In this document: positions 5,679 to 10,926 of the stretch, in pieces | How positions within the stretch are numbered: the first letter of the stretch is position 1 | Layout: each line of letters begins with the position of its first letter | Source of the DNA: DATCMA01 sp036563645 | Lineage (GTDB): Bacteria > Actinomycetota > Actinomycetes > Mycobacteriales > Micromonosporaceae | Reading direction: 5' to 3' | Assembly: GCA_036563645.1 (NCBI GenBank) | Contig: DATCMA010000035.1 | Coordinates: 1 to 10,926, forward strand | Length of the DNA: 10,926 nucleotides | Translations under genes and position numbers: made by a program | The notes under the pieces: generated by a model | Databases searched by the model: none | Seen by the model: the letters and a program-made list of their open reading frames with translations, nothing else | What the model was told of the DNA's origin: nothing

Positions 5679-8330
5679 GTGTCAGCGGAAGTACCTGAAC
5701 GCGATGAGGCCCGGTCCCCCGCCACCCGGTTCCTCGAGATCGCGGCACCCACGTTGGCGGGCGGTGTCGTCCTGACTGGATTCTTCAACGTCGTGCCGGC
5801 GCTCCTCGCCACCGCCGTAGCGGTCGGCGTGGTCGCGCTCACCTATGGGACCCGTCTCATCCAGCACGCGCTGCGCATCCGCGCCACGTACGGTCGTGGG
5901 CCGGGAATGGGTCGCGGCGCCGAGCTGCTCGGGGCGGGCGTCCTCGCCGGCGGGCTGTGCGTGGCGATCCTGCCGCTGGTGCCGCCATCGGCGCGCCCGA
6001 AGCTCGCGCTCGTCGGCCTGGCCAGCGCGGTCCTCGCCTACCTGGTCGGCATCTTGCTCCTCCCTGGCGCGGCGACGTCCGTCTCCACGCGGCTGCGGCG
6101 CGGCTTCGACGGGCTCAGCATGGCCATCGCCGTGAGCTTTGCCACCTGGCTGCTGCGGCCAGCGGGCCCCGTACCCCCGATCGCGCTCGCCGCGGGCTTA
6201 CTCGTCGCTACCGGGATCGCGGTGGTCACCGTCACCGCGCTGCGGGCCGCGCGCTACCGCCCGGCGGCCCTCCTCACCGGCGCGGGGGCGATCGCCGCCA
6301 TGTCCGGCCTCGCTGCCCTCGTGCTGATCTTCGCGTACGGCCACGGGCCGTGGTCCCTGCTGGCCGCCGCGCTGCCCTTGGTGGTGGGGCCCGCGGTGAT
6401 CGCGTACGGCGCGCGCCTGGTGCCGGGCAGCCCGCTCCCGCCGCCGGCGATGGAGGCGGAATCGCGCCTGACGGCCTACCCGCTGCTCAGCGTGCCGGCG
6501 ATCGTCGCCACGCTGGCCGCCGCCTACCACCTGGTGACGGTCGGGGAGTTCGACCGCACCTCAATCGTGCTCGGCCTGGCGGTGATTCCCGCGATGGTCG
6601 TCCGTGAGGTGCTGTCGGCGCTCGACATCCGCAGCTACGCGCGTCGCCTCGCCCAACAGGAGGTCCATTTCCGGTCGATGGTCGCCGGCGCCAGCGACGT
6701 CACGATGATCGTCGGCGAGGATCTCATCGTCCGGTGGCAGTCTCCCGCGGCGGCGCGGCTGTTCGGGCTGTCCGACGCCGACGTCATCGGGCGCTCCTTC
6801 GCCGAGCTCATGCACCCCGACGACGCGCCCGACGTGACCGCGTCGCTCACCGCCATGCTCGCTCGCCGGGAGCCGATCGAGGACGGGCGCACGCAGCTCG
6901 TCGCGGCGCGGCTGCGCGACGGCAATGGGAACTGGCGCGACACCGAGTCCACGATCAGCGACCAGCGCGACGTGCCGGAGGTCGGGGCGCTGGTGATCCA
7001 CATGCGCGACGTCGGCGAGCGGCGTCGCCTGGAGCGGACCTTGCACCAGCTCGCCTTCACCGACCAGCTCACCGGGCTCGCCAACCGCCGGGAGCTCATG
7101 CGCACGATCGTCACCCAGCGATCCATGCCCGGGCACGGGGGCGCGCTGCTCGTCATCGACCTACACGGCATGGCGGGCATCAACGAGGTCCGTGGCCGGG
7201 AGGTGGGCGACGCCGTCCTCATCGAGGTGGCCCACCGTTTGCGCGCCACGATCGGCGAGGATGACGTGGCGGCCCGGCTCGCCGGCGACGAATTCGCCGT
7301 GGTCACCGTCGAGAAGCCGGTGATGGCGTACGCGTTGGCGACGCGCGTGTTGACCGCGTTGATCGAGCCCTACCACCTGCCGGGCGCCACCGTGCACTTG
7401 ACGGTGAGCATCGGGCTCGCGGAGGTCTCCGGCGGGGACAGCGTTGACGACGTCCTGCGCCGCGCCGATCTGGCGCGGCGGCGGGCGAAGCAGCTCGGCC
7501 GTAACCGGGTCGAGTGGTACGACACGTACCTCGAAGAGCAGCTCGTGCGCCGAATGGACTTGGAGCGCGAGCTTCCGGGGGCGATTGAGCGAGGTGAGCT
7601 TGACCTGGTCTACCAGCCGGTGCTCGGGTTGGACGACGGGCGGCCAGTCGGGGTCGAGGCGTTCCTGCGGTGGCGGAGCCCGATGCTCGGCACCGTGCTC
7701 CCCAACGAGATCCTCCCCGTCGCGGAGGACCTCGGGCTCATCGATGAGATCGGCCAGTGGGTGCGGCAACGGGCCTGTCGCCAGCTCGCCGCATGGTCCC
7801 AGCTCGGCAAAGACCTGTGGATGGCGGTCAACGTCTCCCACCGCGAGCTGGCCGCGCCCGATTTCGTCTCCCGGGTGGCGGCGACGCTCGCCGCCCACCG
7901 CGTGGCCCCCGAGCGCTTCGTCGTCGAGATCGCCGAGTCGCGGGTCGCCGCCGATATCCCGGCGGTGGTCACGCAGCTCGCCGGCCTCCGGGCCCTCGGG
8001 GTCCGCACGGCGCTCGACGACTTCGGCGCCGGGCAGGCGTCGCTGGCGCAGCTTCGGCGCCTCCCCGTCGACATCCTCAAGATCGACCGGGCGCTCGTCA
8101 CCGAGCCGGGTGACCGCCGGAACCCGACCCGACCGCTGATCGACGTGGTGGTCAGTCTCGGTCGGCGGCTCGGGCTGGAGATCTTCGCGGAAGGGCTGGA
8201 GTCGACGGGGCAGGTCGAGCAGGCGCGGGAGGCGGGCTGCCGCTACGCCCAAGGCTTCGCGTTGATCCGTCCGGCGCCGGCTGAGCGCATCGAAGCGTTC
8301 CTCGCCGAGTTTCACACCCCCTCAGTGTGA
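5679..8330 (+). CDS. Membrane PAS-GGDEF-EAL cyclic-di-GMP turnover protein (RmdB-like)
   Basis: An 883-residue bifunctional-type c-di-GMP protein. Residues about 23-312 contain roughly nine or ten hydrophobic helices. A PAS domain follows (about 330-446), then GGDEF (456-616) and EAL (628-878). The GGDEF signature reads AGDEF (535-539). The first metal Asp (VIDLHG), the guanine-contacting Asn (GINEVRG) and GD are kept, but the usual DxDxFK stretch is degenerate. The inhibitory RxxD site reads GEDD and is lost. The EAL domain keeps its expected catalytic residues: E660 (in EAF rather than EAL), N718 (VNVS), E750 (EIAE), D780-D781 (DDFG), K801 (KID), E838/E841 (AEGLE) and Q858. Phosphodiesterase activity is therefore likely and cyclase activity uncertain. 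The gene is monocistronic. From memory, Streptomyces has the PDE gene rmdB near gatB, so this may be its orthologue (inference). The GTG at 5679 is preferred because codons between the alternative TTG at 5547 and this point are atypical (GTA, GTT, ATA, TTT, CAT); no Shine-Dalgarno sequence is visible for either. Confidence 0.92.
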   Translation: MSAEVPERDEARSPATRFLEIAAPTLAGGVVLTGFFNVVPALLATAVAVGVVALTYGTRLIQHALRIRATYGRGPGMGRGAELLGAGVLAGGLCVAILPLVPPSARPKLALVGLASAVLAYLVGILLLPGAATSVSTRLRRGFDGLSMAIAVSFATWLLRPAGPVPPIALAAGLLVATGIAVVTVTALRAARYRPAALLTGAGAIAAMSGLAALVLIFAYGHGPWSLLAAALPLVVGPAVIAYGARLVPGSPLPPPAMEAESRLTAYPLLSVPAIVATLAAAYHLVTVGEFDRTSIVLGLAVIPAMVVREVLSALDIRSYARRLAQQEVHFRSMVAGASDVTMIVGEDLIVRWQSPAAARLFGLSDADVIGRSFAELMHPDDAPDVTASLTAMLARREPIEDGRTQLVAARLRDGNGNWRDTESTISDQRDVPEVGALVIHMRDVGERRRLERTLHQLAFTDQLTGLANRRELMRTIVTQRSMPGHGGALLVIDLHGMAGINEVRGREVGDAVLIEVAHRLRATIGEDDVAARLAGDEFAVVTVEKPVMAYALATRVLTALIEPYHLPGATVHLTVSIGLAEVSGGDSVDDVLRRADLARRRAKQLGRNRVEWYDTYLEEQLVRRMDLERELPGAIERGELDLVYQPVLGLDDGRPVGVEAFLRWRSPMLGTVLPNEILPVAEDLGLIDEIGQWVRQRACRQLAAWSQLGKDLWMAVNVSHRELAAPDFVSRVAATLAAHRVAPERFVVEIAESRVAADIPAVVTQLAGLRALGVRTALDDFGAGQASLAQLRRLPVDILKIDRALVTEPGDRRNPTRPLIDVVVSLGRRLGLEIFAEGLESTGQVEQAREAGCRYAQGFALIRPAPAERIEAFLAEFHTPSV

Positions 8331-8368
8331 CCCGCATGCCGTATCCTTCGGTTTCGCCTGCGGTGCGT

Positions 8369-8409
8369 CGTTCCCCCGGCGAGGCGGCTATCGCGTCGCC
8401 GGGGGAACG
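8369..8409. terminator. Long perfect hairpin between convergent GGDEF-EAL gene and glyA
   Basis: The 14-base arms at 8369-8382 (CGTTCCCCCGGCGA) and 8396-8409 are perfect reverse complements. The 13-base loop can add three more pairs (GCG/CGC) after one G-G mismatch. A further 6-bp outer stem, CGCCTG at 8355-8360 with CAGGCG at 8417-8422, can bracket it across internal loops. It lies 38 bases past the GGDEF-EAL stop and 23 bases past the glyA stop, and is almost certainly a bidirectional terminator or RNA 3'-end structure. No U-tract follows on either strand. Confidence 0.8.
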
Positions 8410-8432
8410 CGTGTCTCAGGCGGTCTTCGCGT

Positions 8433-9716
8433 CTACGCGCCCGCGGCGGGCTGGGCCGAGTAGCCCGGGATCGGGTACGCCGACAGCAGGTCGGACACCT
8501 CGCCGGCGATGCGGGTCAGGGTGGCCTCGTCGTCCTTGATCGCCGCGGTGATCGCCTCGTCCATCCAGGCGGCGATCTGCGGCATGTGCTCCTCGGTGAG
8601 GCCCCGGGTGGTGATCGCCGCGGTGCCCAGCCGGATCCCGGAGGGGTCGAACGGCTTACGGGTGTCGTAGGGCACGGTGTTGTAGTTGAGCTCGATCCCG
8701 GCCCGGTCCAACGCCTGCGCGGCCGGCTTGCCGCCGATGCCCTTGTTGGTGAGGTCCACGAGGATGAGGTGGTTGTCGGTGCCGCCGGAGCAGAGGTCAA
8801 AACCGCGTTCGATCAGGGCTGCGGCGAGCGCCTTGGCGTTGGCGACCACCTGGTGGGCGTAGCGGCGGAACTCGGGCGTCGACGCCTCCTTCAGCGCCAC
8901 GGCGATCGCGGCGGTGGTGTGGTTGTGCGGTCCGCCCTGCAGGCCCGGGAAGACCGCCTTGTCGATCGCGCTCGCGTACTGCGCGGTGCTCATGATCATC
9001 GCGCCGCGCGGGCCGCGGAGCGTCTTGTGGGTGGTCGTCGTGATCACGTCCGCGTAGCCGACGGGGGACGGGTGGGCTCCGCCGGCGACCAGCCCGGCGA
9101 TGTGCGCGATGTCCGCGACGAGAATCGCCCCGACTTCCTTGGCGATCTCCGCGAAACCAGGGAAGTCGATCGTGCGGGGCACCGCGGTGCCGCCGCAGAA
9201 GATCACCTTCGGGCGTTCCCGCAGCGCGATGTCGCGCACCTCATCGAGGTCGATCCGGCCGGTCTCCTTCGAGACCCCGTAGCGCACGGATCGGAACCAC
9301 TTACCGGTCACGGAGACGGACCAGCCGTGGGTGAGGTGCCCACCCATCGGCAGGGACATCCCCATCACGGTGTCGCCCGGGGACAGGAAGGCGAGGTAGA
9401 CGGCGAGATTCGCGGGAGAACCCGAGTACGGCTGCACGTTGGCGTGATCGACGCCGAACAGTGCCCGCGCCCGCTCAATCGCGAGCGACTCGATGGGGTC
9501 AATGAACTGCTGGCCCTCGTAGTAACGCTTACCGACGTACCCCTCGGAGTACTTGTTCGTCAGGACCGTCCCGCTGGCCTCGAGTACGGCGGTCGAGACG
9601 TAGTTCTCGGAGGCGATCATTCGGAGCTTGTCGTGCTGCCGACGCGCCTCCTGCTCGATCAAGCTAGCCAGCTCGGGGTCAACAGCGGTCAGGCTGGGGA
9701 TCGGCGGTACGTGCAC
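8433..9716 (-). CDS. glyA: Serine hydroxymethyltransferase
   Basis: This 427-residue PLP enzyme of normal family length converts serine and tetrahydrofolate to glycine and 5,10-methylene-tetrahydrofolate in the cytosol. It is the main entry to one-carbon folates for purine, thymidylate and methionine synthesis. The PLP lysine is K231 in TTTTHKTLRGPRGAM, the cofactor Asp and His are in ADIAHIAG (D202, H205), and the substrate-carboxylate Arg is R362 in PSGIRLGTAA. SENY (36-39) and YYEGQQFID (65-73) form other active-site parts. The block CGGTAVPRTIDF replaces the E. coli-type FSAYSG stretch; to my recollection this is an actinobacterial subtype rather than a defect. The GTG at 9716 has AGGAGG six bases upstream. 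The frame is open to 9989, but that extension is the riboswitch leader, not coding. It is preceded by its own ZTP riboswitch and promoter, so it is regulated apart from the lacI-type gene upstream. Confidence 0.97.
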   Translation of the reverse strand: MHVPPIPSLTAVDPELASLIEQEARRQHDKLRMIASENYVSTAVLEASGTVLTNKYSEGYVGKRYYEGQQFIDPIESLAIERARALFGVDHANVQPYSGSPANLAVYLAFLSPGDTVMGMSLPMGGHLTHGWSVSVTGKWFRSVRYGVSKETGRIDLDEVRDIALRERPKVIFCGGTAVPRTIDFPGFAEIAKEVGAILVADIAHIAGLVAGGAHPSPVGYADVITTTTHKTLRGPRGAMIMSTAQYASAIDKAVFPGLQGGPHNHTTAAIAVALKEASTPEFRRYAHQVVANAKALAAALIERGFDLCSGGTDNHLILVDLTNKGIGGKPAAQALDRAGIELNYNTVPYDTRKPFDPSGIRLGTAAITTRGLTEEHMPQIAAWMDEAITAAIKDDEATLTRIAGEVSDLLSAYPIPGYSAQPAAGA

Positions 9717-9722
9717 GAGCGT

Positions 9723-9728
9723 CCTCCT
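9723..9728 (-). promoter_or_regulatory. Ribosome binding site of glyA
   Basis: AGGAGG on the minus strand lies six bases before the GTG at 9716 and fixes the start. The surrounding CCAGG (9730-9726) is complementary to CCUGG in the conserved 3' block of the riboswitch aptamer (9789-9785), so access to this site may be what the riboswitch controls. Confidence 0.85.
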
Positions 9729-9733
9729 GGCAT

Positions 9734-9777
9734 GTCGACGTCTACCCGTTTCGCGGGCAGACGCGGCCCTCGTCGAC
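9734..9777 (-). promoter_or_regulatory. Hairpin between ZTP aptamer and glyA (expression platform)
   Basis: On the minus strand, CGUCUGCCCG (9763-9754) pairs with CGGGUAGACG (9748-9739) over a CGAAA loop: ten pairs with one G-U. An outer GUCGA/UCGAC helix (9777-9773 with 9738-9734) can extend it across a 9-base bulge. It lies between the aptamer and the Shine-Dalgarno sequence. An alternative pairing of GGUGGACG (9785-9778) with CGUCUGCC (9763-9756) would disrupt both this hairpin and the last bases of the aptamer, so it is a likely switch element. No U-tract follows. Confidence 0.5.
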
Positions 9778-9779
9778 CG

Positions 9780-9858
9780 TCCACCCAGGCGCGCGGCGCA
9801 CGGTCTGCGGTCGCTCCCCGGTGGTCTGTTCCACCTCGCTGCGCCAGTCGCGAACGCC
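9780..9858 (-). promoter_or_regulatory. ZTP riboswitch (pfl RNA motif) in the glyA leader
   Basis: The minus strand carries the conserved blocks of the ZTP/pfl aptamer in order and spacing. CGACUGGCG is at 9850-9842. The P2 hairpin is GGUGG (9835-9831) with CCACC (9824-9820), running directly into GGGGAGCG (9819-9812). The 3' block CGCCUGGGU is at 9791-9783, after a short GCGC/GCGC P3 helix. P1 forms from GCGUUCG (9857-9851) and CGACCGC (9813-9807) with one mismatch. ZTP riboswitches bind ZMP/ZTP, which build up when 10-formyl-tetrahydrofolate limits purine synthesis, and usually switch on folate and purine genes; glyA is a known target class. The aptamer ends about 63 bases before the glyA start. 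Confidence 0.94.
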
Positions 9859-9861
9859 CCG

Positions 9862-9890
9862 ATCGTACCGACCCGGGCTCGGGCCGTCGC
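9862..9890 (-). promoter_or_regulatory. Candidate glyA promoter just upstream of the riboswitch
   Basis: On the minus strand TACGAT (9867-9862) fits a vegetative -10 box, and GCGACG (9890-9885) is a weak -35 at 17 bases spacing. Transcription would begin near 9855-9857, at the first bases of the aptamer P1 helix, which is where a riboswitch transcript should start. The -35 is poor, so the call rests mainly on the -10 box and position. Confidence 0.4.
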
Positions 9891-9911
9891 CGCCCATCTC
9901 GCGATGGCGGC
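9889..9911 (-). terminator. Hairpin 13 bases after the lacI-type gene (candidate terminator)
   Basis: On the minus strand GCCGCCATC pairs with GATGGGCGGC around a GCGA (GNRA-type) tetraloop, giving nine pairs with one bulged G. It follows the stop of the LacI-family gene closely and precedes the glyA promoter, so it probably separates the two transcripts. It lacks a U-tract. Confidence 0.5.
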
Positions 9912-9924
9912 CCACCCGACGCGA

Positions 9925-10926
9925 TCAGCGCGGCGGGCCGGTGCTGGCGCGGAGCGTGAGCTGGGCGGTCTCGTCTTGCCAGGAGCCACTGGGGTGGCCG
10001 GCGATGATCTCCAGGAGCCGTCGGGCCGCGTGGGCGCCGTAGGCGGGGATGTCGCGGCTGAGGGCGGTCAAGGGCGGGTGCACGAGCTGGCAGAGGGGGG
10101 AGTCGTCCCACGCGACGATCGAGAGATCCCCGGGGACCGCCAACCCCATCTCCTGCGCGACCGCCAGCCCGGCGATCGCCATGACGTCGTTGTCGTAGAT
10201 CAACGCGGTGGGGCGGGTGGGGGAGGTGAGCAGGTGCCGGGTGGCGCGCGCGCCCTCCTCGCCGGTGTAGTCCGAGGTGACGGTGACCGCTTCGGCGAGC
10301 CCGAGCCGCTGGCAGGCTGCCGTGAAGGCGCGGGTGCGGATCTCGGTGTGCAGCAGCTCGGGGAGGCCGGCGACCCGGGCGATGCGGCGGTGCCCGAGGG
10401 CGTAGAGGTACTCCACGGTCCGGGTCACGGCGGCCGCGTCGTCGGACCAGACGTTGGCTAGCCGGCCGGTGTGCCCGGGCCCGCCGATGACGACAGCGGG
10501 GAGGTCCAGCTCTTCCAGCACGGGCACGCGCCGATCCTGGACGCGCACGTCGCAGAGGAGGACGCCGTCTACCCGGCGCTCCCCCCACCAGCGGCGATGG
10601 ACGGCGATTTCCTCCTCGGGGTCGGCAACGACGTGGAGGAGCAGGGCGTACGAGCGTGCGGAGAGCTCCGCCTCGACGCCGCTGATCAGCGCCATGAAGA
10701 ACGGTTCGACGCCCAGGATGCGCGCCGGCCGACAGAGGGTCAGGCCGACCACGTTGGCGGTGGCGCTGGACAGGGCGCGGGCGGCGCTGTTGCGGGTGAA
10801 GCCGAGCTCGCGGGCGATGGCGAGGATGCGCTGGCGGGTCGCTTCGGACACGCCAGGCTGTCCGTTGAGGGCGTAGGAGACGGCGCCTTTCGACACGCCC
10901 GCGCGACGCGCGATGTCGGCGATCGT
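9925..10926 (-). CDS. LacI-family transcriptional regulator, N-terminus cut by window edge
   Basis: The visible 333 residues run from inside the DNA-binding domain to the stop. The helix-turn-helix reads TIADIARRAGVSKGAVSYAL and continues into the hinge (NGQPGVSEATRQRILAIARE and RNSAARALSS), the typical LacI/GalR pattern. A GTG at 10896 is not the start, because helix one lies upstream of it; only a few N-terminal residues should be missing. The remainder, from about VVGLTLCRP, is a periplasmic-binding-protein-like effector domain with the dimer and ligand-cleft motifs RRIARVAGL, PTALIYDNDVMAIAGL and LSIVAWDDSP, and the C-terminal LTALSRDIPAYG. Such proteins are usually sugar-responsive repressors of transport or catabolic genes. 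The regulated genes and operator would lie upstream, outside the window. A hairpin after its stop and a separate glyA promoter argue against a functional link to glyA. Confidence 0.95.
   Translation of the reverse strand, partial: TIADIARRAGVSKGAVSYALNGQPGVSEATRQRILAIARELGFTRNSAARALSSATANVVGLTLCRPARILGVEPFFMALISGVEAELSARSYALLLHVVADPEEEIAVHRRWWGERRVDGVLLCDVRVQDRRVPVLEELDLPAVVIGGPGHTGRLANVWSDDAAAVTRTVEYLYALGHRRIARVAGLPELLHTEIRTRAFTAACQRLGLAEAVTVTSDYTGEEGARATRHLLTSPTRPTALIYDNDVMAIAGLAVAQEMGLAVPGDLSIVAWDDSPLCQLVHPPLTALSRDIPAYGAHAARRLLEIIAGHPSGSWQDETAQLTLRASTGPPR

Noticed and set aside
8586..9959. Long plus-strand open frame (457 codons) opposite glyA
   Set aside because: The opposite strand is a clear SHMT, and the plus frame also runs through the riboswitch. 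The translation is R/G/V-rich without motifs.
9717..9989. N-terminal extension of the SHMT frame to 9989
   Set aside because: The region is the ZTP riboswitch leader, the stretch beyond 9925 overlaps the lacI-type gene, and a strong Shine-Dalgarno sets the start at 9716.
9925..10926. LacI-family protein as the regulator of glyA
   Set aside because: No palindromic LacI-type operator is visible in 9717-9924, a hairpin separates the genes, and the riboswitch already explains glyA control.
1..10926. Mobile element, CRISPR, toxin-antitoxin or defence system
   Set aside because: No transposase, integrase, terminal repeats, spaced direct repeats or small toxin-like gene pairs were seen; gene content and composition are uniform apart from the 5540-5630 leader.

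Overview
The window is high-GC DNA, probably from an actinobacterium. Signs are strong G/C at third codon positions, frequent GTG starts (at least four genes), an actinobacterial-type serine hydroxymethyltransferase, a small two-helix bacterial PH-domain protein, and GC-rich hairpins without U-tracts at gene ends. I cannot name the genus. There are eight protein genes, two of them cut by the window edges. I see no tRNA, rRNA, insertion sequence, CRISPR array or phage gene.

Layout: 1-1287 (+) is the 3' part of gatB (tRNA-dependent amidotransferase). Convergent with it, 4163-1291 (-) is a probable two-gene unit: a lipoprotein PQQ-type sugar dehydrogenase followed by a membrane-anchored calcineurin-like phosphoesterase whose catalytic domain is predicted outside the membrane. 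Divergent from these is a DedA-family membrane protein (4339-5004, +), which converges on a PH-domain membrane protein (5477-5088, -). Next comes a large membrane PAS-GGDEF-EAL cyclic-di-GMP protein (5679-8330, +), separated by a 14-bp perfect hairpin from glyA (9716-8433, -). Upstream of glyA is a LacI-family regulator (10926-9925, -) cut at its N-terminus.

The most informative non-coding element is the glyA leader (about 9717-9862). It carries the conserved sequence blocks of a ZTP (pfl) riboswitch, followed by a hairpin and a strong Shine-Dalgarno sequence. This implies that glyA responds to ZMP/ZTP, the alarmone of 10-formyl-tetrahydrofolate shortage, which fits SHMT's role in supplying one-carbon folates.

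The rest is a mix of core genes (gatB, glyA) and envelope or signalling genes. I found no multigene novel system. The items most worth a second look are the ZTP riboswitch and its unusual expression platform, the degenerate signature motifs and uncharacterised membrane sensor of the c-di-GMP protein, and the domain architecture of the phosphoesterase.
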